41,921 nucleotides of DNA from Liberiplasma sp046541015 (lineage in GTDB: Bacteria > Bacillota_I > Bacilli_A > Izemoplasmatales > Izemoplasmataceae), in the NCBI GenBank assembly GCA_046541015.1, contig JBKHEA010000012.1, forward strand, positions 1-41,921, in the 5' to 3' direction. The notes beneath the pieces are model-generated. The model made no database searches. It saw nothing but the letters and a program-made list of their open reading frames with translations, and had not been told where the DNA came from. The translations under genes and the position numbers were made by a program. Position 1 is the first letter of the stretch. The number at the start of each line of letters is the position of its first letter. Below are positions 32,917-41,578 of this stretch, in pieces.

Positions 32917-34214
32917 TTAAATACCTCATATACATATAATTTTTTTGATCCATGTTTAAACGATTCTGATCTCAATTTTAAAAAAGGAATCCACAAAACT
33001 TCCTCGTCATTTGTCAGTAACATAATCTCGTTTCTTTGACTAGGTGGAATCTTTTTATCAATCATTAAATCCTTTATTTTTTTATGCCCAAAAGATAAAT
33101 GAATTTTGTCTTTTGGCTGTCTAGTTCTTAGGACTAGTGGAAATACTTTACTATTATACCACAATACCACATAATTTGAAGAAATATGACTAGATTTCTC
33201 GTGAGTTACAACAATGCTTTTGCAAGTGTCAAAATCATAGGTTCCTTCTTTATCAATTACAATACTTTTAAGCTCTTTATTAGGCTTAGAAGCGATAAAA
33301 AATTCATCATATTCAATGTTCAATAATAATTGTTCAGTAATAGGATAAGTTAGATTTGATTCATAGGTGCTAAGTAACATGATTAAATGATTAATTAAAG
33401 CTTTGGAGATGTCATAATCTCCATGTGTATAGTTATTGATCAAATGCTTTAAAATGGCTTCTTTAATGAGTGGATTTAAAGCATTAAATGTTTCAATTTG
33501 GTAAGGACGCTTTCTTATAAACTTAATGGCTTCATCATTAATTAAGTCATTCAGTGCTTTAAACTGTGATAAGCGCGTTAATATAACATCATCAAGATGA
33601 TTGACTTCTTCTTGTAAGATAGGAATGACTTTGTTTCGGTATCGATTTCTAGTATAAAGTGTTGAATCGTTAGAAACATCATGATAATAGGTGATGTTAT
33701 GGTCTTTTGCGTAAGCTAGTAAAGTTGATTTTTTTAACTTAAGAAGTGGACGATAAATATTTATATTATTGATTATTGTAATAGGCTCAATTGGCGCTAA
33801 ATTTGTTAAGGGTGAGCCTTTAAAAAACTTCATAAAAAAGGTTTCAATTTGGTCATCTAAATGGTGAGCCAAAAGAATTTTATTGGTGTTATATTTCAAT
33901 GCAACATCTTTAAAAAAATCTAAACGAATTTGACGAGCTTCATCATGAAAATTATCCGTGAGTGTATCATTTAAAATGTAACCTTCAAAGGGAATTTTAT
34001 GGTTTAATGCAAGGTTTTTAATCGCTTCATATTCAAAATCGGATTCTTTTCTTTTTTTGTGGTTGATGTGAGCGATAATGATGTGATAATCGTTTTTATT
34101 TAATATGTCAAATAAGACCATTGAATCTAATCCTCCGCTAAGCGCGAGCACAATGGGTTCATCTTTTTTAAAATTTTGAGATAAAAATAGTTTTACAGAC
34201 TCTATAGATTGCAT
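32910..34214 (-). CDS. tilS: tRNA(Ile)-lysidine synthetase
   Basis: 434 residues from 34214, with AGGTGAT six bases before the start; a start five codons earlier lies upstream of that site. The PP-loop ATPase motif is SGGLDSM (26-32). Downstream HHLDDQIETFFMKFFKGS and the RPLL...KSTLLAYA region are typical, and a C-terminal TilS domain (about 345-430) includes VLRTRQPKDKI. It converts the wobble C of an isoleucine tRNA to lysidine so that AUA is read as Ile; it is essential in most bacteria. It is the first gene of the leftward block. Confidence 0.95.
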   Translation of the reverse strand: MQSIESVKLFLSQNFKKDEPIVLALSGGLDSMVLFDILNKNDYHIIIAHINHKKRKESDFEYEAIKNLALNHKIPFEGYILNDTLTDNFHDEARQIRLDFFKDVALKYNTNKILLAHHLDDQIETFFMKFFKGSPLTNLAPIEPITIINNINIYRPLLKLKKSTLLAYAKDHNITYYHDVSNDSTLYTRNRYRNKVIPILQEEVNHLDDVILTRLSQFKALNDLINDEAIKFIRKRPYQIETFNALNPLIKEAILKHLINNYTHGDYDISKALINHLIMLLSTYESNLTYPITEQLLLNIEYDEFFIASKPNKELKSIVIDKEGTYDFDTCKSIVVTHEKSSHISSNYVVLWYNSKVFPLVLRTRQPKDKIHLSFGHKKIKDLMIDKKIPPSQRNEIMLLTNDEEVLWIPFLKLRSESFKHGSKKLYVYEVFKC

Positions 34215-34231
34215 GATTATCACCTGCATTT

Positions 34232-34240
34232 ATTATAGCA
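34232..34240 (-). promoter_or_regulatory. Extended -10 promoter for tilS-hpt-ftsH
   Basis: On the minus strand TGC then TATAAT (34237 down to 34232), just before the tilS ribosome-binding site, giving a short leader of about a dozen bases. No good -35. It faces away from the MFS promoter. Confidence 0.5.
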
Positions 34241-34311
34241 TAAAGTATTCATTAAGTTTTGGTTAAAGATATGAGGAATTGTAAATTAGCATGGTTGATA
34301 GACCAAGGCTA

Positions 34312-34320
34312 TGATATAAT
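34312..34320 (+). promoter_or_regulatory. Extended -10 promoter for the MFS transporter
   Basis: TGA followed by TATAAT (34315-34320), 29 bases before the MFS start. TTGATA at 34295 is too close (14 bp) for a standard -35, so the extended -10 probably carries the promoter. Confidence 0.5.
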
Positions 34321-34349
34321 ATTTTTAAGCTTAATTAAAGGAGAAAACC

Positions 34350-35687
34350 ATGGAAAAAGAACTGAAATTGAATTTTAAATCTACCATTTTTATTGGATTT
34401 GCATTTTTCTCTATATTAATGTTGTGGCAAATTTATAATACTTATGGCTCATATTTTTTAGACTTATTGCTTGAAAGTCGTATTCCTGAAAGAACAAATC
34501 GTTCATACATTGTTGGGATTATCATGGCATTAGATAATTTCTTTGCGTTATTTATGTTGCCAATCTTTGGAACGCTATCTGACAGAACAAACACTCGATT
34601 TGGTCGCCGAATGCCTTATATTATTTTCGGTATGTTAGCCAGTGCGATTTTATTTCCCTTTGTTGCAGTTATGTTTATTGTAAATAGTTTAGTTGGTGTC
34701 ATTGTTATGATGCTAATTATTTTAATTATTATGAATATTTACAGAAATCCAGCAATCGCATTAATGCCTGATGTAACTCCCAAACCACTTAGATCTAAGG
34801 CTAATGGGTTTATTAATTTGATTGGTTATATTGGGGCTATATTAGCTGGTGGATTAGCGCTTATTTTTGGACCAGGTGCTAATGAAACAGTCGATGATAT
34901 TGGTACTTTTAGACTTGTTTTACCGTTTATGATTGCCTCTGGATTTATGATTATTGCTTTAATTGTATTAGTTATAAAAATTAAAGAAAATAAACTTGTT
35001 GAAGAAGTGGCTGAAGATATGCTGGTTGGTGAGGCATTTTCTGAAACGGTCGAGGTTGTTGAAGTTAATAAACCACTAAGTAAGGCAGATCGTTTTAATA
35101 TGATTATTTTATTAATAAGTGTATTTTTATGGTTTGCGGCATTTAATGCAATTGAAACCTTCTTAAGTATTTATTCTGAAGAAGTATTGAATGATTTTTC
35201 TTTTGCAGGGCTTATTGTTATTATTTTAGTACTATCATCAATCATTACCTTTGTTCCTGCTGGATATTTAGCGACTTATATTGGTAGAAAACGATCGGTA
35301 TTAATTGGTTTAGCGCTTATGATCATAGGACTATTTTTAAGTTTACTTATCAATGAAGCGAATTTTATTTTCTTATCAGGTATCGTTTTAGCAGGTATTG
35401 GTTGGGCGATGGTTAATGTTAATTCTTATCCAATGATGGTAGAAATGGCCCATAAGCATAATGTTGGAAAATATACTGGATATTATTATATTAGTTCTAT
35501 GTTAGCTCAAACCTTTACGCCAATTGTAGCAGGATTAGTCATTATGGTTGGGAGAACTTATGAGATGTTGTTTCCTTATTCAACCATTTTGGCAGTTTGT
35601 GCTTTCTTAGTATTTGTATTTACAAAAGAAAGTAAAGTAAAAGTAAAAACCATTAAAAAAGGACTTGATGCATTCGATGTTGAATAA
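34350..35687 (+). CDS. MFS transporter, SLC45 (sugar) type
   Basis: 445 residues with site AAAGGAG. Twelve membrane segments are expected, with a longer acidic central loop (about 212-245). The loop between helices 2 and 3 reads GTLSDRTNTRFGRRMPYIIFG, close to the pattern of SLC45/sucrose-type carriers (DRxxxRFGRRRPYI). The second half has the matching YLATYIGRKRSVLIG loop. Substrate unknown, probably a sugar or glycoside taken up with an ion. Its end overlaps maf by 20 bases. Confidence 0.82.
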   Translation: MEKELKLNFKSTIFIGFAFFSILMLWQIYNTYGSYFLDLLLESRIPERTNRSYIVGIIMALDNFFALFMLPIFGTLSDRTNTRFGRRMPYIIFGMLASAILFPFVAVMFIVNSLVGVIVMMLIILIIMNIYRNPAIALMPDVTPKPLRSKANGFINLIGYIGAILAGGLALIFGPGANETVDDIGTFRLVLPFMIASGFMIIALIVLVIKIKENKLVEEVAEDMLVGEAFSETVEVVEVNKPLSKADRFNMIILLISVFLWFAAFNAIETFLSIYSEEVLNDFSFAGLIVIILVLSSIITFVPAGYLATYIGRKRSVLIGLALMIIGLFLSLLINEANFIFLSGIVLAGIGWAMVNVNSYPMMVEMAHKHNVGKYTGYYYISSMLAQTFTPIVAGLVIMVGRTYEMLFPYSTILAVCAFLVFVFTKESKVKVKTIKKGLDAFDVE

Positions 35688-36243
35688 TAAAAGAATCATT
35701 TTAGCTAGTTCTTCTCCTAGAAGAAAAGCATTAATGACACTTCTTGATGTTGATTTTCAAATACTCTCACCTGATGTGGATGAGATTTTAGATTATTCAC
35801 TATCTTATGAAGAAGCGATTACTAGTTTAGCCTTTAAAAAAGCACATCATATATTTAGTCAAAACCAAGATGCGATTGTTTTAGGATTTGACACATTAGT
35901 CTATGTTGATGATGAAATACTAGGTAAACCAACTAGTGAAGAAGATGTGCGCAAAATGTTAAAACTATTAAGTGGAAAACCTCACCGTGTCATAACGGGT
36001 TGTGCAATTGTATCTAGTGAAAAAATAATCAGATTTTATAAAGATGCAGTAGTGTCGTTTAAAACACTCAGTGATGATGAAATTGATGATTACATTCAAA
36101 CAAAAGAACCCTTTGGCAAGGCTGGTGCTTACGCAATACAAGGTTATGGTGCTAGATATATTCATAAAATCGAAGGCGATTATTATGCAGTGATGGGATT
36201 ACCCGTCCATGATGTTTACGAAAAACTTAAGGACTCTTTTTAA
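35668..36243 (+). CDS. maf: Maf-type nucleotide pyrophosphatase
   Basis: 191 residues from ATG 35668, 4 bases after AAAAGGA; ATG 35677 gives the more usual N-terminus but lacks a well-spaced site. Both lie within the end of the MFS gene. Motifs: ILASSSPRRKALM, GFDTLVYVDDEILGKP, LSGKPHRVITG and KEPFGKAGAYAIQGYGA. Family members hydrolyse dTTP, UTP or modified nucleoside triphosphates, clearing unwanted nucleotides. It is followed by a terminator that overlaps its stop. Confidence 0.92.
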   Translation: MHSMLNNKRIILASSSPRRKALMTLLDVDFQILSPDVDEILDYSLSYEEAITSLAFKKAHHIFSQNQDAIVLGFDTLVYVDDEILGKPTSEEDVRKMLKLLSGKPHRVITGCAIVSSEKIIRFYKDAVVSFKTLSDDEIDDYIQTKEPFGKAGAYAIQGYGARYIHKIEGDYYAVMGLPVHDVYEKLKDSF

Positions 36244-36255
36244 AGGGTCCTTTTT
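36229..36255 (+). terminator. Terminator after maf
   Basis: AAGGACTC (36229-36236) pairs with GGGTCCTT (36245-36252), with one T-G pair and an 8-base loop, then a T tract to 36255. Confidence 0.7.
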
Positions 36256-36330
36256 ACTTTGTTGTTTCTTGTAATTTAGTGTAAAATAATTGTATAACAA
36301 TCTATACTAAGTTATTTTTCTTATGATAAG

Positions 36331-36339
36331 TGATATGAT
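36331..36339 (+). promoter_or_regulatory. Possible extended -10 promoter for the LytTR operon
   Basis: TGA followed by TATGAT (36334-36339), 25 bases before the LytTR start. Upstream is an inverted repeat ATTGT-ata-ACAAT (36289-36301). The -35 is weak. Confidence 0.4.
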
Positions 36340-36363
36340 AAATCTACAACACGGAGGATGCTT

Positions 36364-36885
36364 ATGTTTAAATTAAAAGTACCTAAGGATAAGCGCGCTC
36401 AAATTAAAGACAAATTAAAAATCGTTGAAAGTAATCGTTATGATTACGTTTTAACTATGGACCCAACTCAAAGTGAAAGTGATAAAATCAATATTGTTTT
36501 TACAGAAAAAGATATTGATCAAATTAATAAAATTCTTGATGCTATTATTAAAGGTGAAGACGTTTATATCACAGGATATGATGAAATTGGGCAAAAAAAC
36601 ATTGAATCAAGAAGCATTCAATATTTTATTGTTGATGCAGATGATGTTTTAGCGATTGTGGGTAAGTCTCGTTTTATCGTTAAACTAAAACTTTATGAAA
36701 TCGAGGAGTTACTCAATAATAAATACTTTATTCGTGTCAGTAAATTTGCCTTAGTAAATATGAACAAAATTGAATATATTAAGCCAGCTTTAAATTCAAA
36801 ACTTATTTTGCTAATGAAAAATGGTGATGAAGTTGAAGTCAATAGGCATTATTATAAAGCTTTTAAGAAAGCACTCAGATTATAG
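36364..36885 (+). CDS. LytTR-domain DNA-binding regulator without receiver domain
   Basis: 173 residues from ATG 36364, six bases after CGGAGG; ATG 36358 directly abuts that site. The N-terminal half (1-75) is a small alpha/beta region without a receiver aspartate. The C-terminal half (about 78-173) is a LytTR domain: IQYFIVDADDVLAIVGKSRFIVKLKLYEIEELL, read in parts, then FIRVSKFALVNMNKIEYI and VNRHYYKAFKKAL. LytTR proteins bind direct repeats and activate transcription. The next gene, 11 bases on, encodes a membrane beta-propeller protein, so the pair may act together, the membrane protein perhaps controlling the regulator. That is inference. Confidence 0.88.
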   Translation: MFKLKVPKDKRAQIKDKLKIVESNRYDYVLTMDPTQSESDKINIVFTEKDIDQINKILDAIIKGEDVYITGYDEIGQKNIESRSIQYFIVDADDVLAIVGKSRFIVKLKLYEIEELLNNKYFIRVSKFALVNMNKIEYIKPALNSKLILLMKNGDEVEVNRHYYKAFKKALRL

Positions 36886-36896
36886 GGGGTGAATAT

Positions 36897-38879
36897 ATGT
36901 TTTCTTCATTTATAGAGTTTATATACAATAATTTTCTTATCGTAAGTATAATTATTGTTACATTAAGTCTATCGTTTTATTTCTTACAAAAAGTATACCG
37001 TGAGTTTATGTTAAACAGAAAACTTCACGGATTTCAACGTGCACTTAGAGTTGCGAAACTTAGATTTAGAAAGAAACGTTTATCTGTCCTTAGTTTTATG
37101 ATTATCATTCCAATGCTTTTTCTGATTGGTATCATTGATATGAATACTGAAGAGGATTTAGAGTATACGAATCATATTTCTAAACTAGCGAGCACTTCAG
37201 ATGTACAAACGGCTTATGAAAATTACCACGACCGCTTTAGTGGTAATAATTTTGACGATATGGATGATTTAGCTAATTTTGAAAAAGTTGAAGCTTTAAG
37301 TGACGAATCTATTCATTTCTCCGATGGCTTTGATGATATGGACTTAATTAAATATGATCAAAATTATTTATACATTTTAAATCATGAAAAATTATCAATA
37401 TTGAATGCTAATGGCGCTGAATCATCAATTCATAAAGAGATATATTTTGACTTTGATTTTGAAGAGAAGACGTTTTTTCCAATGGGGATTTATGTTGATG
37501 CAAATCGAGTGATTGTTATTGGGAATGCTTATGAATTTAGCTACGAATACCAAGACAATACCGGCATTAATCCAGCATTAGGAAAACAATCGGATGCTTA
37601 TATATTCGTTTATGACAAAAATGCAGATTTTGCTCAAACTACTGAATATAAAATTAGAGGTGGAGCGAGTGATGTTAGAAAAAGAAATAATCAACTAATT
37701 TTAGTTATAAAAGAAGAATTACCTTTTGATGATACCGATTTAGATATTAAAGATTATTTACCAAACGCAATCGTTAATGGTGTAAGATTAAATACACGCT
37801 TTGAAGATATTATCTATGTTGAAGGAACTAAACCAAATGGCTTCACTACGTTTGTAAACATTAATCTTGATACATTTAAGGTTAAACAACAAGTCATGTT
37901 AAGTGACTTGTCTAATAGTATATTTATAAGTAATCAATCAATTTACTTTTCTAGCAATAGCTATCAATTCTTAGAGGCTGCGGATTTGTTTGTCACATCA
38001 AATCCAATCGAAGCTATTCGAACTGCCGTATCGAAACTTTCATTTAGTGAAGATGGAATTGATTATGTTGATACAAAAATGATTAACGGGACTATTTTAA
38101 ATCAATTTGCGATCTCTGAAAATAATGGATATGTAAGGTTATTTACTACAGAATTTGATGATGATATCATGAATCACCACCTAACTATTTTAGATTCAAA
38201 TTTAGAAGTAGTTGGTAGTTTAGACCAATTAGGGAATGATTTTGAAACCCTAAAATCAGTTAAGTTTTATGGAGATTATGCGTATTTGATAACTAAAGAT
38301 GAAGTTGCATCATTTTATGTATTAAATTTGAGTGCCCCTTCAAACCCAAAAGTAGAATCGATATTAGATATGAGATATTTTCCAACTTACTTAGAAACTA
38401 TAGATCAAGACAATTTAGTTGGAATTGGATATAGTAAAACTGAAGATGATGTTATTAATGGACTAAAAATATCTGTTTATTCTATTACCAATCCAAAAGA
38501 ACCAATTATGGTATATGAGGAGACTATGTTGTTTAGCGAGTATGGCAACGCATCAAGTGAAGCTTTGTATAATCCTAAATTATTTTATTACTCATCGCTT
38601 TATCAACGATTGATTATTCCTTTAAATAATTACGACTTAAGACCATCAGCTTCACAAACTGCAGGTTTATTAATCTATCATGTTAGTTTAGAAGACGGCA
38701 TTACCTATGAAACGTTTATACAACATCCAGATGAAACAATCCCATATACAAAATATAGAGGATTATTCATTAACGATTACTTATACAGTGTTTCTTACAA
38801 CCAAGTTGGGGTTATGCATAAAGATGACTTAACAACCTTTGTTCAAGTTATTGATTTATATGAAAATGAAAACAACTAG
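36897..38879 (+). CDS. Membrane-anchored beta-propeller domain protein
   Basis: 660 residues with site GGGGGTGA. Two membrane segments (about 8-30 and 60-80) with a basic cytoplasmic loop between them (RKLHGFQRALRVAKLRFRKKR in parts); the rest is probably outside. The large C-terminal region (about 130-655) matches the secreted 'beta propeller domain' family (often paired with dockerin or copper-amine-oxidase-like parts): a DLIKYDQNYLYILN entry strand, then repeated blades such as VIVIGNAYEF, FVNINLDTFKVKQQV, LYNPKLFYYSS and GLLIYHVSLEDG. No catalytic motif is seen. It is probably in one operon with the LytTR gene upstream. Function unknown. Confidence 0.82.
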   Translation: MFSSFIEFIYNNFLIVSIIIVTLSLSFYFLQKVYREFMLNRKLHGFQRALRVAKLRFRKKRLSVLSFMIIIPMLFLIGIIDMNTEEDLEYTNHISKLASTSDVQTAYENYHDRFSGNNFDDMDDLANFEKVEALSDESIHFSDGFDDMDLIKYDQNYLYILNHEKLSILNANGAESSIHKEIYFDFDFEEKTFFPMGIYVDANRVIVIGNAYEFSYEYQDNTGINPALGKQSDAYIFVYDKNADFAQTTEYKIRGGASDVRKRNNQLILVIKEELPFDDTDLDIKDYLPNAIVNGVRLNTRFEDIIYVEGTKPNGFTTFVNINLDTFKVKQQVMLSDLSNSIFISNQSIYFSSNSYQFLEAADLFVTSNPIEAIRTAVSKLSFSEDGIDYVDTKMINGTILNQFAISENNGYVRLFTTEFDDDIMNHHLTILDSNLEVVGSLDQLGNDFETLKSVKFYGDYAYLITKDEVASFYVLNLSAPSNPKVESILDMRYFPTYLETIDQDNLVGIGYSKTEDDVINGLKISVYSITNPKEPIMVYEETMLFSEYGNASSEALYNPKLFYYSSLYQRLIIPLNNYDLRPSASQTAGLLIYHVSLEDGITYETFIQHPDETIPYTKYRGLFINDYLYSVSYNQVGVMHKDDLTTFVQVIDLYENENN

Positions 38880-38898
38880 CCTAGGCTAGTTGTTTTTT
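38869..38898. terminator. Terminator between the beta-propeller gene and the malic enzyme gene
   Basis: A 13-bp stem, AAAACAACTAGCC (38869-38881) with GGCTAGTTGTTTT (38884-38896), then six T (38893-38898). The left arm's A run is shorter, so it should work better for the rightward gene, but it can serve both converging genes. Confidence 0.85.
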
Positions 38899-40037
38899 AA
38901 TACATTCATGATTGCATTAGGGACCGCTTCGTCAAACGGTGATGGAATAATATAGTCTTTGGTTAATAATTCTTCTTTAATAACACTAGAAATTGCTAAT
39001 GCGGTCTTTATTTTCATTGTATTTGTAACACTTTTATATCGATAGTGGAGTAAAGCTTTAAACAAACCAGGGAATACTAAAACATTATTGATTTGATTCG
39101 GATAATCACTTCTACCTGTTCCTACAATAAATGCACCGGCTTGTTTAGCTAAAATTGGATCAATTTCAGGCGTTGGATTAGCTAAAGCAAATACAATGGG
39201 GTTATTAGACATGGTGCTTATTGCTTTAGGATTAAGTATATCGCCAGCAGATACACCTATAAATACATCAATATTTTTTACTAACTCATCAAGGCTACTT
39301 GAATTGGTGTCTTTTAAAATGTCTTGGTCAAATAAGTGTTTAATTAAAGGGTTATAAGAATTGTAATTTGTCTTACATAACGGGCCACTTTTATCAAACC
39401 CATAAATAGTCTTAACACCATATTCAGTCAATAGCTTAGCTATAGCACTTCCGGCAGCGCCCATTCCTGAAATAACTATAGAGATGGATGCTTTGTCTTT
39501 ATTTACGAGTTTAAGACTGTTAATTAAAGCAGCTAAAACAACAATGGCTGTACCGTCTTGGTCATCATGAAATACAGGAATATTTAATCGTTTATCAAGT
39601 TCTTCTTGTATGTATATACAGTTTGGTGCAGCAATATCTTCTAAATTAATGCCACCAAAAGAAGGTTCTAGTGTTTCACAAATACGGATAATTTCATCAG
39701 GGTTTTGAGTGTTTAAGCAAATTGGAAAGGCGTCTACATCCGCAAAAGCTTTAAAAAGAGCAGCTTTACCTTCCATAACAGGTAGCGCAGCATATGGGCC
39801 AATGTTACCAAGTCCTAAAACAGCAGAACCATCTGTGATTACTGCGACCATGTTTTGTTTGGCTGTATAAGTATAAACTTTCTCTTGATCTAAATGAATG
39901 ACTTTACAAGGCTCAGCAACACCAGGGGAATAAGCTAGCGCAAGATCTTCTTTTGTTTTTAGTGGAATTTTTGGGTTGATTGAGATTTTTCCTTTATGCG
40001 TTTTATGAAGTTTTAGACTTTCTTCTTTGACATCCAT
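38886..40037 (-). CDS. Malic enzyme (NAD(P)-dependent, short form)
   Basis: 383 residues from 40037, about 8 bases after AAGGGTGAT. The frame stays open a further 23 codons, but those lie inside the fumarase beta gene. Motifs: AYSPGVAEPC, the metal site HDDQDGTAIVVLAAL, the Rossmann motif VISGMGAAGSAIAKLL, and ALANPTPEI. It turns malate into pyruvate and CO2 with reduction of NAD or NADP (cofactor not decidable by eye). It starts one base after the fumarase beta stop, so the operon would run fumarate to malate to pyruvate. Confidence 0.93.
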   Translation of the reverse strand: MDVKEESLKLHKTHKGKISINPKIPLKTKEDLALAYSPGVAEPCKVIHLDQEKVYTYTAKQNMVAVITDGSAVLGLGNIGPYAALPVMEGKAALFKAFADVDAFPICLNTQNPDEIIRICETLEPSFGGINLEDIAAPNCIYIQEELDKRLNIPVFHDDQDGTAIVVLAALINSLKLVNKDKASISIVISGMGAAGSAIAKLLTEYGVKTIYGFDKSGPLCKTNYNSYNPLIKHLFDQDILKDTNSSSLDELVKNIDVFIGVSAGDILNPKAISTMSNNPIVFALANPTPEIDPILAKQAGAFIVGTGRSDYPNQINNVLVFPGLFKALLHYRYKSVTNTMKIKTALAISSVIKEELLTKDYIIPSPFDEAVPNAIMNVLKNN

Positions 40038-40038
40038 A

Positions 40039-40557
40039 TTAAGCATCACCCTTAAAGATATTTTTTCCATAGATATCATATGCAACAAAACAAGGAAAGT
40101 CTTCAACCTTTAATTCATAGATTGCCTCAGCGCCTAAATCTTCATACATGAGTATTTTTGAAGATTTTATTTTACTTGAGAGTAATGCGCCTGCCCCACC
40201 TGTAGCTATTAAGTAAACGGCATTATAATGGATCATTGCTTCTCTAAATGTTTCAGATCGATCTCCTTTTCCTATCATTAATTTAAGACCTTTTTCCATT
40301 AAAGGAATCGATAAAGAATCCATTCTGTAAGAAGAAGTTGGACCGCTAGAACCAATCGGTCTTCCTTCTTTTGCAGGGGTTGGACCGACATAATAAATGA
40401 TAGCGCCATCAAGATTAAATTTAATATCTTTTTCTTTAACCAATCGGATATGTGCTTGATCTCTTGCTGTATAGATGGTTCCACTAATTAACACTTGATC
40501 CCCAACATGTAATTGTTTTATCATTTCATCCGTTATAGGAGGTGTTAGCTTAATCAT
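40039..40557 (-). CDS. fumB: Class I fumarate hydratase, beta subunit
   Basis: 172 residues. The C-terminal (beta) part of two-subunit iron-sulfur hydro-lyases: GDQVLISGTIYTARDQAH, YVGPTPAKEGRPIGSSGPTSSYRMD and GKGDRSETFREAM. Start ATG overlaps the alpha stop (4 bases, ATGA), so the subunits are coupled. Site AGGTGATCAT lies just before. It could also be L-tartrate dehydratase beta; the malic enzyme downstream favours fumarase. Confidence 0.9.
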   Translation of the reverse strand: MIKLTPPITDEMIKQLHVGDQVLISGTIYTARDQAHIRLVKEKDIKFNLDGAIIYYVGPTPAKEGRPIGSSGPTSSYRMDSLSIPLMEKGLKLMIGKGDRSETFREAMIHYNAVYLIATGGAGALLSSKIKSSKILMYEDLGAEAIYELKVEDFPCFVAYDIYGKNIFKGDA

Positions 40558-41393
40558 ATGATCACCTCATCATGGCGTGCGCTATGGCACTGAATGTTGA
40601 TTGCAACTGGGAGAGAGGCAATGTGCATTGGATAAGTATTAATTTTGACAGCTAAACAAGTAGTCTTTCCTCCAACACCCATTGGACCTACACCAAGTGC
40701 ATTAATCTCATTCAATAAATCTTTTTCGAGTTGGTTGATAATAGGATCGGTACTTTCATCTTCTAAATCTCTTAATATAGCTTCTTTAGCTATCATAGCA
40801 CTTTTTTCTAAGTTTCCCCCTATGCCAATACCTAATATAAGTGGAGGACAAGGTTTGCCTCCGGCATTAAATACTGTATCTAAGACAAGTTTTTTTACGC
40901 CTTCAATCCCATCAGCTGGAGTTAACATAACAACACGACTCATGTTTTCACTACCAGCCCCTTTAGAGGCAATTTTTAATTTTAATTGATCGCCTTCTAC
41001 AATTTTATAATGAACTATAGCTGGCGTATTATCTTTGGTGTTGGTACGATTAAATGGATGACTCACTACAGATTTTCTTAAATAACCAGCGTCATAACCT
41101 TCTTTTACGCCTTGATTAATAGCTTCTTCTAAATTACCATCATAAGTTAAATTTTTACCGACTTCCGCAAATACAACCACGATGCCGGTATCTTGACAAA
41201 GCGGTGCTTCTTTAGTCCTTGCTATATCTTGATTATCTAAAATATCTTTAATAATTGCTTTTGAAAGCATTTTATCTTCATTATCTCTTGCTTTTTTTAA
41301 TAGACTAACTAAAGAATTATCCAGTTCATAATTGATTTTAATTAGTAGATTTTTCACTTTATTTGTAACCTCGGTTAAATCGATTTTTCTCAT
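40554..41393 (-). CDS. fumA: Class I fumarate hydratase, alpha subunit
   Basis: 279 residues from 41393, eight bases after AAAGGG; a GTG eight codons earlier is possible but lacks support. The three cysteines that hold the 4Fe-4S cluster are in APLCQDTGIVVVF, GGKPCPPLILGIGIGG and GGKTTCLAVKI, and the substrate loop KGAGSENMSR is present. It hydrates fumarate to malate in the cytosol. The oxygen-sensitive cluster fits an anaerobic or microaerobic cell. It is first in the fumA-fumB-malic enzyme operon. Confidence 0.92.
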   Translation of the reverse strand: MRKIDLTEVTNKVKNLLIKINYELDNSLVSLLKKARDNEDKMLSKAIIKDILDNQDIARTKEAPLCQDTGIVVVFAEVGKNLTYDGNLEEAINQGVKEGYDAGYLRKSVVSHPFNRTNTKDNTPAIVHYKIVEGDQLKLKIASKGAGSENMSRVVMLTPADGIEGVKKLVLDTVFNAGGKPCPPLILGIGIGGNLEKSAMIAKEAILRDLEDESTDPIINQLEKDLLNEINALGVGPMGVGGKTTCLAVKINTYPMHIASLPVAINIQCHSARHDEVII

Positions 41394-41422
41394 AAAATCA
41401 ACCCTTTCTTTGTCCACAATTT

Positions 41423-41443
41423 ATTATAACACAAGCGCTTTCA
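41423..41443 (-). promoter_or_regulatory. fumA promoter with cre-like sequence
   Basis: On the minus strand TGT then TATAAT (41428 down to 41423), 30 bases before fumA. Directly upstream at 41430-41443 is TGAAAGCGCTTGTG, which matches the catabolite-response element in 11 of 14 positions; the three mismatches are all in one end. Bound CcpA would block this promoter. No CcpA gene is in the window. Confidence 0.45.
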
Positions 41444-41495
41444 AATGGTATAGTTTGATAAATATTTCAACAAATATAATAAAACAATAAAATAC

Positions 41496-41524
41496 TTGCA
41501 CAATAAACGTTAGTTTGATATAAT
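41496..41524 (+). promoter_or_regulatory. rpmE promoter
   Basis: TTGCAC (41496-41501), a 17-bp spacer, and TATAAT (41519-41524) with TGA directly before the -10. A strong housekeeping-type promoter. Confidence 0.82.
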
Positions 41525-41544
41525 CTACATGCTGATTGGACTTA

Positions 41545-41562
41545 CTATGATGAAAATCATGG
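41545..41562 (+). promoter_or_regulatory. Small hairpin with GAAA tetraloop in the rpmE leader
   Basis: CTATGAT (41545-41551) pairs with ATCATGG (41556-41562), one T-G pair, closing a GAAA loop. It lies 3 bases before the AAGGAG ribosome-binding site. It may be a site for feedback by the L31 protein. Confidence 0.4.
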
Positions 41563-41578
41563 CGGAAGGAGTGTTATT

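Noticed and set aside
40645..40989. Open frame on the plus strand opposite fumA
   Set aside because: fumA motifs are intact on the minus strand, and the plus frame has no ribosome-binding site or recognisable motif.
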